From Halichondria panicea (Eukaryota; Porifera; Demospongiae; Suberitida; Halichondriidae), in contig NC_087384.1 in the NCBI RefSeq assembly GCF_963675165.1, positions 1,386,501-1,450,500 on the forward strand: 64,000 nucleotides of DNA, given 5' to 3'. A program made the translations under genes and the position numbers. How positions within the stretch are numbered: position 1 is the stretch's first letter; each line of letters starts with the position of its first letter. Shown piece by piece: positions 11,483-23,961 of the stretch. The notes beneath the pieces were generated by a model, which saw nothing but the letters and a program-made list of their open reading frames with translations, was not told the DNA's origin and ran no database searches.

Positions 11483-14400
11483 CTACACATGTAGTAGGTG
11501 TGTCCAGTGATCTCGAGACCCCTCCCCTTGTGGTGGTGGGTGCTTCGTCTTTCTCCTCTTGGCAGGTGGTGGTTGTGAGGGAGGGTCCTGCTGTGTGCAC
11601 GTGGAGCAAAGGGAAAGGATCGATTAAACAGAGTGTTGTCATACCAACAACCAGACATGTACATGTAGGAATAAGACAACTCTACATCTCACTTGTGAGA
11701 TCGAAACTGGAATATGCTGTCCCTGTTTGGGATTCACACCAGAAAACAAATATTCATAAAAGTACAGAAGTTTCCTCTTAAAATCTGCACAAAACTCTGG
11801 AATAGGGAATCGCTCAAATGCTATAATTTATCAGACACCTTTTTGTGTGTTGGCTTGGTTGGCTTGGTTGCCAGCCTGGACTTCAATTGTCTCACCATCT
11901 CTCCCCATAGCAACAGTTGCCCACAGCGAGGACAATCTCCACTAATGGGTAACAACTGGTTCCCCTCCCCACCACACAGCGTGGGTCCCAGACAGGTGGT
12001 ATGGGCCCACATCATGCAGCCTGAATGGTAGCAGCTCACGCCAGGTCCAGCAGGTGAGGTCTGCTGGGTGAGGAGAGAATTAGTACAACTGAAAGCAAAA
12101 AGAGATACTATATCCATTTTAATCACAGCTCTGTGAAGTACACCCACACAGCCTTAGGAGTCTAACCGCTACAGTCCATATTGGGGCTATCTACACATAG
12201 TCAGCCAAACAGGCTACAGCTGTCAATAGGTCATATGACCAGGCAAGCCAGAGAGGGGCACTTAGTGGCCTCACTAGAAGTGCTTCTTTTAACAGATTAT
12301 TAACAGGCAGAGTAATGTTTGGGACAAAAATTGTACATCGAAATGGTGACCTATAGCTACTACTCAATCTATCCAGCTAATGCTCCAACGATTGATTTGT
12401 CTTCAAGAAAACATCATTTACAGAACTTAAACCAACTGTAGAGTGAATGCTCTTAGCATACGAACAACATTTACATGCGCCCACGCATGAAAACATACAT
12501 CATCACCATGGTGAGCAGACCATACCAGTGCATACACCTAATGCATACATGTACAAGTGGCCTTAATGCCTAAATAAGGAATCCAATAACAATTTAGTCA
12601 TGTGGTACAGTTGATTTGGTGAAACAAAATCAAAGCTTCTCAATCAGGTACTAAGTTGAATAACTGACAAATCGTATTGTGGAATGAGGAGGGGCAACCA
12701 CCCCCACACATTTTTCAGAAGATGAACAATTTCAACCAGAAAGCAATTATCACGGATCTAAACGCATCATTAGATAAGACTTTCAATGCGGTACAAAATG
12801 CATCTTTCAATTGTGAAGCACAATAGTAACTAAGGTTATAAGCACTTAGCTGTGTGCAATCTCCACTGTCTTGTTACTTACCTGTGTACTGCTGTAGTTT
12901 TGTTCATGCAGTGTATCGCTACTTCAGTGTACCTTCAGTTCACTATATAGGGACAGCTACGGAAATTGGCCTATTTCAAAAAACACCCACTATAATTATA
13001 TAGCACACGTTTCAAAAATGAAAGATTTCTACCCGAAAGCAATCACTGATTTGAACACATAATTAAGGCCAGACCAAATTGATTATCTGTTTCACAGATC
13101 TGGCCAGGTCTCAAATTTGCTGCCTGGGGGGGGCTCATCCTGAGCATGCGATCGAATGGGTGGGATTTGTTCTAAATAGAAAAACTGAGTAAGTGTTATT
13201 GTGCTGAGAAGAAGTGTAGACTAACTTTGGAGAGCTCCCAACTGCTACAGACTACAATGATGAATACCGTATAGCAGGTATATTTCAAGGGTACAAAGGA
13301 ATGACCGTTACAAAGGTTTTCGAGGATTTAATTTTTGCGCTTTCTGCAGCATGCATGCATGCGATATTAAATTCGTGGGTATAAACATTTGCGGTTTTTG
13401 CAAACAATATACCTAATCAGTGAAAATCAAATATATACACGCTATACGGTAACTATTTCGTCCAATGTTCAATACTTTTTATACAAGGTGAAAGATAACT
13501 GTCATTGTCAGATTGAATTATTTACCTGCTTACCGAGTCCCTAAAAATCACTTTGGTCTGGCCTAAATAGGCTTTTCAAAGGGCTACAAAATGCTTATTT
13601 TAATTGGGCACAATCCTCGCACCAAGTTATAAACACTTAGTGTAGCAACACTTACTTTTGATGAGCTTCCACACACTTCACAAGACTCAATGCTCTCTTC
13701 ATTATTGTCGTTAGATTCAGGGTCAGAGGTCAAACAAACTGCAGGTTGAGTCTTCCCAGGCTTTGAGATGTCCACTAGTCCGTAGGCAATGGGCATGTGT
13801 ACTGGGGGTTGCTTGGTGACAGGGAAAGGAAGCTCATAGTCTTGTTTTAACCATCTGTGAGAATGTGAGAACGTGATTTAGGGCCTGTCTGAGTTATAAC
13901 CAGAGGAGGTACGACACGCGTGCCTCAATTTAACAATTAGCCTCTGCAATAACGTTGAGCGTGGGCGGAATTATGTCTCGATTATCCACCCACGCTCAAC
14001 GTTATTGCTGAGGCTAATTGCTAAATCAAGGCACGCGTGTCGGACCTCCTCTGGTTATAAAGGGTAAAAGTGGGGATGTTGGGAAGAAAAGGGGAAACTA
14101 GAGGAGGTACAACAACACCATGTGCGTGGACAATGGAATGTCAATTAAGCAGACGATGGGAGGGGCCATAACCATGCAGACCACACCCACACTAATTTTT
14201 GCTGGTGTTGATTGAAATTCCCTTGTCCACGCACGTGATGTTGTCGTACCTCCTCTGGGGAGAGATAGTAACTGCCTACCTGATGGTGAGTGGTAGTCTA
14301 TGCCACGGTCCCACAGAGAGCATCTCCGTGACAACTCGGAACCGGAACTGCAACGGACTCTCCTTTGATCTCCGCTTGACCACACCCTTCCCGAGGCGAC

Positions 14401-15044
14401 GAGACTTGGCAGGATGTTGCCACGCCCACTCAAACTGCACAGAGAAAGTTGTGTGTTTGATAATGCATCCACGACGTTATGCAGCTCACCCTAAGAGCAG
14501 CGATATCACTCGGAAATCCATGAATTATCAGAACCATCTCCCTACAAATGGAGTGCATAATCAATAGGCATTTAAGATACAGTAAAGGACAACTATAATA
14601 CGGGTTAGTCTGGGAGCCATACCTTTTCTCAGGGGGGTGTGGGGCGTGGGAAATTTTGCCCCCGAAATATTAGGTATGGCCCGCCAGACTAAGCACAGGT
14701 ACGATAGTATTAAGCAATACGGTAGGTTACCACGGTCCCTTGCCGCTCGTACGTCTAGCCCCGCCCATGTGGTGTCCCCCGTTGTGCTGTTTGATTCGCC
14801 TGTTGGGGTCCACTGTGAAACCAATGTACGTCCGACCCTTGAACTTCTCATTCTTTGAGACCAGAAGATAACAGCCGAAAAACTCTCCTTTGGTATGAAT
14901 GTGAGAGTCAGGGTCCGTCGTATCTGAGCACTCCGTTTCATCTGATGAGGATCCAGTGTCTACAGAGGGATCGCTATCCTCCATCTCATCTTGCAGCAGT
15001 GTGAATAAGTTTACAGAATTTACAGATTTGGTAGAAATCGACAT
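11483..15044 (-). CDS. SLX1: SLX1 structure-specific endonuclease catalytic subunit
   Basis: Six exons (minus): 15044-14731, 14541-14490, 14434-14280, 13854-13656, 12063-11839, 11590-11483; phases join to 350 residues. The start could instead be the Met at 14984 (330 residues). The GIY-YIG nuclease is at about 56-170: [28 protein letters not shown] with the catalytic Arg, [16 protein letters not shown], and FEWAWQ with the metal-binding Glu. The C-terminal zinc-binding RING/PHD-like module reads [36 protein letters not shown] basic tail ([11 protein letters not shown]) in the last exon may be a nuclear signal. With SLX4, SLX1 cuts Holliday junctions and flaps in DNA repair. The last exon is supported by phase and composition only. 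Confidence 0.9.
11673..11835 (+). mobile_element. LINE reverse-transcriptase C-terminal relic (frameshifted)
   Basis: Plus-strand frames read [20 protein letters not shown] and, after a +1 shift near 11760, [15 protein letters not shown]. This is the pattern that ends the reverse-transcriptase domain of CR1/Jockey-type LINEs (SLVRxxLEYAxPVWD...). It sits antisense in the last SLX1 intron. A dead fragment. Confidence 0.75.
12064..13264. other. SLX1 intron, first part, no feature seen
   Basis: AT-rich intronic sequence between SLX1 exons 4 and 5. I see no exon, RNA gene or intact repeat before the inverted-repeat element at 13265. Confidence 0.5.
13265..13451. mobile_element. MITE with TACCGTATAGC termini
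   Basis: Left tip TACCGTATAGCAGGTATATT, right tip its complement (ATATATACACGCTATACGGTA region). The body includes GCATGCATGCATGCGATATT, shared with the related copy at 15726-15905. Located in an SLX1 intron. Confidence 0.75.
13900..14054. mobile_element. Foldback MITE CCAGAGGAGGTACGACA with TTATAA target duplication
   Basis: Almost the whole 155 bp is one inverted repeat: CCAGAGGAGGTACGACACGC at left and its complement at right, arms about 70 bp, short loop with ATTATGTCTCG. It is flanked on both sides by TTATAA, a likely 6-bp target-site duplication. Confidence 0.85.
14099..14259. mobile_element. Second foldback MITE of the AGAGGAGGTAC family
   Basis: Ends TAGAGGAGGTACAACA and TGTTGTCGTACCTCCTCT are inverted. 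Arms also share GTGCGTGGACAA / TTGTCCACGCAC. It lies 44 bp from the 13900 copy and 20 bp from an SLX1 exon. Confidence 0.8.
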
Positions 15045-15190
15045 ACTAGAATACTCATATCAAGCTGTCTATAAGTTACAAATCGATTGGATGATCCGTT
15101 TCTATTCTTGCTTAAAGAAAATTTTGAAGGAGCTTGTTTTTCGCTTAATTAGTGTAGCACCCAAGTAGCGCAGAGAGGGGAGGATGGGTG

Positions 15191-15333
15191 CATAAAAAGG
15201 AGCAACAAGCTGCAATTTAGCTGAGCGACACCTTCTTCCATCCACCTGGGACGCTCCAGTGGGCCTCCTCCAACCTCCTCCAGGCTGCAGCTAGCCAGCT
15301 CTGCACCTCAACCTGCAGTCTGCAGCATGCAAG
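15191..15333 (+). ncRNA. Possible first exon of a plus-strand transcript divergent from SLX1
   Basis: A TATA-like CATAAAAAGG at 15191 is followed by a GC-richer stretch ending at a good donor (GCAAG|GTGTGTATG at 15333). No ATG-led ORF is evident. It starts about 150 bp from the SLX1 ATG on the opposite strand, so the two may share a divergent promoter. Inferred from motifs only. Confidence 0.3.
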
Positions 15334-15725
15334 GTGTGTATGTTTGAATGGATATTTGAATTTGATGTGCATTTGGTTGAATGTTTTCTGGTCTGCATTT
15401 TTGTGTAATGCTCTGGCAATGTGCAGCTAATGATGTAATAGTGCAATAATAATAAGCTCTGAGATGAGTGGCTGCACTGCTGTGTTGTGTGGGTAGGGCT
15501 CAAAGCAAATATGAAATTTGAAACTTGTGTTGTGGTTTTAACTTGTATAATTATAGTAGTGTAGGTCGATGTTGTTCAATACAATCTAGTGTGAATCATT
15601 AATCTGTAAAATACCTCTATAATTGCTACTATACATGTGTAGCATTATAATTATACACTCAGCAGCTATAAGCAACTATGTTACATAGCTGCTTAGTTGC
15701 TGGCTAGAACTTATAAGCAATTTAT

Positions 15726-15905
15726 CCTGTAGTGGGTATATTTCGAGGGTATAAACTTTCGCAGAATGACCGTTAAAAAGGTTTTCGCGGATTTTGGAAT
15801 AGCAGCCTTTCTGCAGCATGCATGCATGCGATATTAAATTTGTGGATATAAATGTTCGCGGTACATGCTACATTTATACCATCAAAATATACACGCTATA
15901 CGGTA
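15726..15905. mobile_element. MITE, second copy of the TACCGTATAGC family
   Basis: Shares with 13265-13451 the internal GCATGCATGCATGCGATATT and right end ACACGCTATACGGTA. The left tip is slightly decayed (CTGTAGTGGGTATATTT). About 670 bp between here and 16580 show nothing I can name. Confidence 0.7.
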
Positions 15906-16609
15906 CGTATTGAGTGATTGTCCCATCAATTAATTCATTATTTAAATTTGACCTTAGCTTTTAAAATCAATTTTGTGGTGCTTCAAGGTATGTAGAGTAA
16001 GTCCATCCTACATGGGAACCTGTGCTGCAGCTCTAGGAGTTTGTTTGCTAGTATGAATAGGGTTCAGTACCAGTAGCTTTCCCCTGGTGTGTAGGTAGGT
16101 CTAGCCACATCCTTATACACTCGGTTTGCATTTAACAGCGTGCATTCCATTTTATATTCTCTGAATTGCCGTTAAAAGTAATAGCAGTTCACTGACGTGC
16201 AGGAGGTCAAACTTTAAAAGCCGATAAATTATTGTTATAGATCCTTAGAGACGTTTGCACAGGATGTTCTCCCAGAAGCCGTCACTGCTCAACCAATTAA
16301 TTTATGATTTCTAGTGAGGCCTTTGACCATATTAATACATTATTGGATGCATGCGTCTGACTAAATACCTTTGTGGGTAGACTAGAGGGACAGTCAGCTG
16401 TGCCACACTGTCAAGTGGTGATGGGTTTGCATGTAGGAGAGGAGCAAATCATTCAATTACTCGATTGGTCGAGATCAAACAAGTGCACTGAACCACATCC
16501 CTTGTTCCACTTGGTTGGCTTGGGCTGCCTCATACACAGCCTACACATTCCTGCTAACTGCCATTGCTAGGCATCCTGCCCTCTATATAAGCTAGGAACT
16601 CTCACACTA

Positions 16610-18417
16610 TTCAGAGTTGCTAACTGACTGACTTAGTATACCAAACTGTTCTCTTCGACAAAATCTCATCGACTTGGCTTTGTTCTCTCCTGCACAGCAT
16701 TTCTGCTCTGTGCTGTGTGACTGTCTGAGTGTGTCTGCTGGTTGTTGCAAGAGAAGATTCAAGAGAGACCTGTTGTGTCAGAAGAGAGAGTGGTGGTGGA
16801 TCCCAGCTCCACCAACTTTGCAAAGTGAGTCCATGCTCTTGGCATTATTATTTGCTGCATGCATGCTGTACAAAACGTGCGTATATAAGATAATTATTTT
16901 TGCATGGCCATGCATATTGCTACATCTGAGCTAGTCAGTACATTAGCTTTTTTATTTGCAGTTTTTGCATGCAGGCTTAATTATGTTTGGGAGATCATCT
17001 TGCAAAATCAGCTGTAGCAGAGAGTATAAGATTTCAACCTCTTGTAATTGATATGCTTCAGAAACCTCTGTTTACTACTGAGTTGCAGAAAAGGGGGCGG
17101 ATTGCTGCACTAGTGCCTCTGGCCTTATCATAACTCTAGCCCACTTGATGATATTCATGCCTGTCTAATGAAACATGAGCAGATGTGAGAGATCAAATGC
17201 AAAAGCTCTGTAGTTCAGGGGGGTGGGAAAAACAACAGGAAAGGGGCTAGCATTCAAACCATAGAAGGCACTTGTATAAACAGGAATCTTTTTTGAATTG
17301 CACTCAAAGGTTTAATTTGAATTTAAACTTGACAGGGTCACTCAGCTGTAAGCTTTTCTTTTCAGCTGATCTTATAATCAGACACTGTAAGACTTCTGTG
17401 TTCACTGCATGAGAATTAGGGATTAAGGAAGGGTGGCAATGCATGATGTGTTATAATATGCTGCATATTTCACAATCTATATCACTACTCATGCAACCTA
17501 TAATCATAATTGTATTTCTCTACCCTGCAGCCTCATTTGCACCATGGGGATTTGTGTGGGCAAAATAGGATGCAAATTCAAAGAGGCAGGCCATAGCAAC
17601 AGCATTGGTCCCCACCAGCACACACCGTGGGAAGTCTGGATAGCCTGGACATAAGTGGTGAGTTATGGCTGCTTTCTCTGATGCATGAGCTGATAACACT
17701 AAGTGTAGTTTTGACAAGGCATATATGTGGTCTACCTTTGTTTTGTGCTTTGAATTTAAAGAGTGGCCACATCTTAGAGCATTGCTTACCTATCCTAAGA
17801 GGTGTGCTGCCATAGTCTGCATGAAGCCACATTAAGCACTAGGATGTCACCCCCCTGTGTGCATGTTTGTGTGGGTTTGTTTGCTAGTGTGGCCTTGGGG
17901 GAGTGAGGCCAGAGGTGAAGCTATGTTCCCTTTATTGACCAGCCCTAACACTTCATGCTTCACCAACCATGACATAGTGGGATGGGGGATGGGGCCCTCG
18001 TTAATTTGTACAATGTGTTTAACCACAAACAAATTTCCCTCAAAATAACACCTTTTAATTAAATTAATCTTTTTTTATAGTTTCGCTCTTTGTATTGTGC
18101 AGGTCTGCTGTGGGGGTGCCGGCAATAGCTGCTGCAACTGTGACCATGGAAACACGAAGCACTCCAAATATAGACTTTTCGACGGCAACTCGAATCTTGA
18201 GTGAATCACTTTTATCAACCGAATATCACTTGGAATACCTAAACAGTTTGCAACTGGAGGATTACTTAATGCAACTGGATCACTTAATAATTAGCAACTG
18301 GATCACTTTAACAATTTGTTTTCTTAAGGATCGCAAACCGAGCCACTTACGGGCATGCAACTCAACTCATCACTTGTGGCAGCCGTATATTACTTAGTCA
18401 ACGCAATCACTTGATGG
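16610..18417 (+). ncRNA. Spliced transcription unit, three apparent exons, coding status unclear
   Basis: A TATA box (CTATATAAGC, 16581-16590) precedes exon 1 (about 16610-16824, donor GTGAGT). Exon 2 is 17531-17657 (acceptor CTACCCTGCAG, donor GTGAGT) and exon 3 begins at 18103 (acceptor TTGTGCAG). The best ATG (CACCATGGGG, 17544) opens a 36-residue ORF starting MGICVGKIGCKFK and ending at 17654. The MG-x-C start resembles an N-myristoylation/palmitoylation signal. In exon 3 a 100-codon ORF (18095-18397) lacks an obvious upstream start. I do not recognise any product. It could be a long noncoding RNA or encode a micropeptide. The 15191-15333 exon may be an alternative start. Confidence 0.4.
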
Positions 18418-18960
18418 CAACTTTACCACTTATAGACCAAACCCCCTTCGCAATACGTCACTTTAATGGTAGCTTATATCGCTTGAAGTCAACCTAATCA
18501 CTTATAAAACAGTCTGACAACTTAATCGCTTAGTCAACTTAATCACTTATTGCATCAACATGATCACTTATTCGTATCCAATCTATCTCTTCATAGCAAC
18601 TGTATCATTTATCTAACCTTAAAATCACTTCCTCTGGCAACCTATCACTTATTCAGAGACTAACAACATATCACTTATGGCAAGAAAATCACTTCTGGAA
18701 AGCTTTGGCGATATCACTTATTCCCCTTCGGCAATCTTCACTTCAAAACTTATATCACTTTTATACTTAAAGCCACGAAATCACTTATACATGAACTATG
18801 GCAACAATCACTTCATTCATCTCCCCTCCCCTTTAAGACGGCAGCCCGATCGAACCAACCAACCAACCCCTCTCACTTGAACTAGAGCCAAGACAAGAAC
18901 GAACTCTTTATTGAGTGTCCTTGCAAAGCTCACCCTGTACTGTGTGATCACTTATGTCAC
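18205..18960. repeat. Degenerate periodic array of ATCACTTAT motifs
   Basis: At least 20 copies of TCACTT, most as ATCACTTAT, plus around eight one-base variants, all in the same orientation at irregular 18-45 bp spacing. Many are preceded by a GCAAC or CAAC box. The linkers share no sequence, so this is not a normal tandem repeat. See findings. Confidence 0.8.
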
Positions 18961-19619
18961 GTAGTTTACAATGTCTTATACGATTATATACATGATTATT
19001 AATAGATGTTTTTGTCAGCAGACAATCATATTTCAACGTGTTTTTAATCTTTGTGCAATCGATGATTTTAATCCACTTATCATTACAGAGCTTGAATTAA
19101 CATGAGATTGCATGTGGTATGGTAGCCTCGGTCCCAGGCCGATTTTTCTTTAATAGAACAAAGTTGCTATATAGCATTATTTTAGAGACAACTTGGCTAG
19201 GAACTCGGCTAGTGGTATGGGAGAGGGCTTGGAATGCAGACTACTACAGATAGGTAGGTAAATGTAAGGCTGCGCTGAAGTCTTGGTGACGCGCGCAAAT
19301 TAAACCTAATTACTGTACAAACACGTGAAGTCACAGCTGAGAGCATTCCGGAAACAGCACATGCCTCTGGCAATAGGGGAACAACGAAAGCCGTTCAAGT
19401 GAGAGGGGTGTTCTGGAGAAAGAGTGGGAGACGGTCACCGTACAGACATTGGGTGGCCTCAGGCTAGTTATCATCAACATTTGACAGCTGTCCAACGGGC
19501 CCAAAGCATCTACGCATAGATACTACAAAATTATAGTATCTATATGATCTACGACTTAGATAAGGACTTCACCAACATACACTAGGAAATGTTTATCAAT
19601 TGGTTTCCATGTTGACACT
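18961..19619. other. Intergenic, no gene seen
   Basis: No ORF with coding character and no RNA gene. The text around 19126-19240 has the flavour of a decayed dispersed repeat (AGCCTCGGTCCCAGGCCGA). Confidence 0.4.
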
Positions 19620-19905
19620 GGTGCCTCAGAGAAAACACTAGAACACCCTCTTCAACTCAGACAGCCAGTCATCTGGAACACACACACACACCCTCGATAA
19701 GACAGAGTGTCTCAGAAAAAACACTAGAACACCCCCTGGAACACTCCTTCCTATCAGATAGCCAGTCATCTGGAACACACACACCCTCGATCACAAGACA
19801 GAGTGCCTCAGAAAAAACACTAGAACACCCCCTGGAACACTCCTTCCTATCAGACAGCCAGTCATCTGGAACACACACACACCCTCGATCATAAGACAGA
19901 GATAA
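19620..19905. repeat. Minisatellite, three units of about 90-105 bp
   Basis: Each unit contains GCCTCAGA, ACACTAGAACACCC, CAGCCAGTCATCTGGAACAC and CACCCTCGAT in the same order. The second and third units are almost identical, the first is shorter and more diverged. Confidence 0.9.
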
Positions 19906-20029
19906 GCCTCGGAATGCAGGCCCCTCTCGCCGGCAGGGTACACCCACAGAACTGAACACATTCCCATCATTATCAGTGCTCAATATTGCGATTATCGTCT
20001 AATTACTCCCTGTCAATGATATTCATAGC

Positions 20030-20330
20030 CCCCCCAGATTTGAACAGTCTGTTATCCTCCCCAAAATGGGGCCACAAGAGTGTGCCCTCTGGGCAGATCC
20101 ACTTAACTTCCTTATCAGCCTCTTAAGATAAGGCCACCTCACAGCCTTCGAGGGTTGTCTGTCTAAACTGGACTCTTTGAGGGCACTCAAAAATTTGAAT
20201 CTCAGCGCTTCTAGGGTACTGTGCACTTTGTAGTAAACAATGGGGTCGCTATGGTTTTGCATATCTTTGAATAGTGTTTGAGGGCAACATCCCACTATTA
20301 AAATGTATGGTATCAACAAATTAATTCGCA
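20030..20330 (-). other. Candidate structured RNA or 3' UTR of TMEM17 (also open for 116 codons)
   Basis: The minus strand reads a chain of hairpins: TTTGAGTGCCCTCAAA, CCTTATC...GATAAGG, CCCCATTTTGGGG and CAGACTGTTCAAATCTG. It lies just downstream of the TMEM17 stop on the same strand. The same strand is also open from 20373 to 20023 (116 codons, no recognised domain). The two readings compete; neither is proven. Confidence 0.3.
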
Positions 20331-20428
20331 AATTTATGCAACAAATGTTTTTTGGCAATAATAACAGAATCAAAGAAAGGTGGATTTGAAATGAGAGGAT
20401 ATACTAACACAACGTACCTAAGAGTTAG

Positions 20429-22829
<2,401 letters not shown>

Positions 22830-23033
22830 AGGACACACAGCAAGCAGGAGATGGTGTCCTATTTGTGCCCATAACAACAGCGACCACGTGGATAAGGTCG
22901 TCACCGTAAAAAGTAAGAATCATGCTACATGTAGAGGTCGTCAATTTCATCGGTCTGAGAAAGATTTTATTTGTAACTGTGACGACCTTATCCACGTGTC
23001 ACATATTAAAGCAAAACTGAGAGCAGTGAAAAG
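22830..23033. promoter_or_regulatory. Divergent TMEM17/CCDC86 promoter with perfect 20-bp inverted repeat
   Basis: CACGTGGATAAGGTCGTCAC (22885-22904) recurs as its exact reverse complement at 22979-22998, 74 bp apart. Each arm carries a CACGTG E-box. The arms are placed about evenly with respect to the two ATGs (56 bp to TMEM17, 36 bp to CCDC86), so each gene sees the motif in the same orientation. Confidence 0.7.
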
Positions 23034-23586
23034 ATGCCATCGTCTGTACAAGCTGTGAAGAGACCAGAGGGTATCCAGGGGAAGTCCAAGTCTCGGAGAA
23101 TATGGAGGGAACCAGGAGAGAAGTAAGTAAGCGGTTGTCTACAAACATGCCCATCAACCCCCCTCCCCGGCCCCCTCCCCTGGCCCTATACAGGAGTGGA
23201 TCAATAATAGCTGCCCCTGGTATGCGGAGCTCCTGGAAAAGACGTCTCGTGGAGCGGGCCGAACGGAAGGCCATGAAAGAGAGAGAGCATGATCTGAAGG
23301 AGGGAGCAAAAAAGGAGAAAGAGGTACGATGCAGTGACTTGCTGTATATATATATAATATAGATGTTTTTCACCTCTCGGTAGGTGCGGAGAAAGAGGAT
23401 TGAGGATAAACGACAGCGAAAGTTAGATAATGAGAAGAAAGGAGAAATCGTACAACAGGTTTGTAAAGCTTATACCATACAATGTGTGTTGGTTGGTGTA
23501 ATTGTTGATCCCCTGCACAGATCACTAATTCTGCCAAGCTAAAGAGACTGAATAAGAAGCAGATGAGATCAATACAAAAACGATGA
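23034..23586 (+). CDS. CCDC86: CCDC86/Cgr1-family nucleolar coiled-coil protein
   Basis: Four exons: 23034-23122, 23194-23323, 23384-23458, 23521-23586; phases join to 119 residues. It is very basic with a long charged helix. The family core is clear: SSWKRRLVERAERKAMKERE, RKRIEDKRQRKLDNEKKGE, then NSAKLKRLNKKQMRSIQKR at the C terminus. Yeast Cgr1 is needed for large-subunit rRNA processing; animal CCDC86 is nucleolar. This protein consists of little more than the conserved C-terminal domain, while vertebrate versions are about three times longer. It shares a divergent promoter with TMEM17 and is tail to tail with the DJ-1/PfpI gene (132 bp between stops). Confidence 0.9.
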
Positions 23587-23718
23587 GACTCTTTCTATAT
23601 AGCTTTTTTTAATGTGTGTATGCATTGAAACCAAATGTGTTTAATATCACCAATCAAGCAATGCATGGAATTTGTGAAAAACAGCATTTTGGTTCAAGCT
23701 AATAAGTTAATTGTTGAG

Positions 23719-23903
23719 TCACTTTGTTGTCTGCTTAACATGAGCTAGAATGGCTTTACAAAAGTCTGGGAGGTCGGCGGGGATCCTCGACGTTATCTGC
23801 ACAAGAGACAAAAGTGTTAATACTGTAGCACATGCAATGACATCATGTGTGAACCTACGTACCATGTTACCATCCACCACCACTGAAGTGTCCTCGTACT
23901 CGG

Positions 23904-23961
<58 letters not shown>

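Noticed and set aside
18095-18880. Coding ORFs across the TCACTT array
   Set aside because: The frames follow the motif array; composition is not protein-like and there is no recognised domain.
18205-18960. CRISPR-like array
   Set aside because: The motif is only 6-9 bp, spacing is irregular and the context is an animal nuclear genome.
19669-19983. Repetitive 104-codon minus-strand ORF (CVPDDWLSDRKE)
   Set aside because: Its repeats are those of the minisatellite; a unit length compatible with the frame is enough to explain it.
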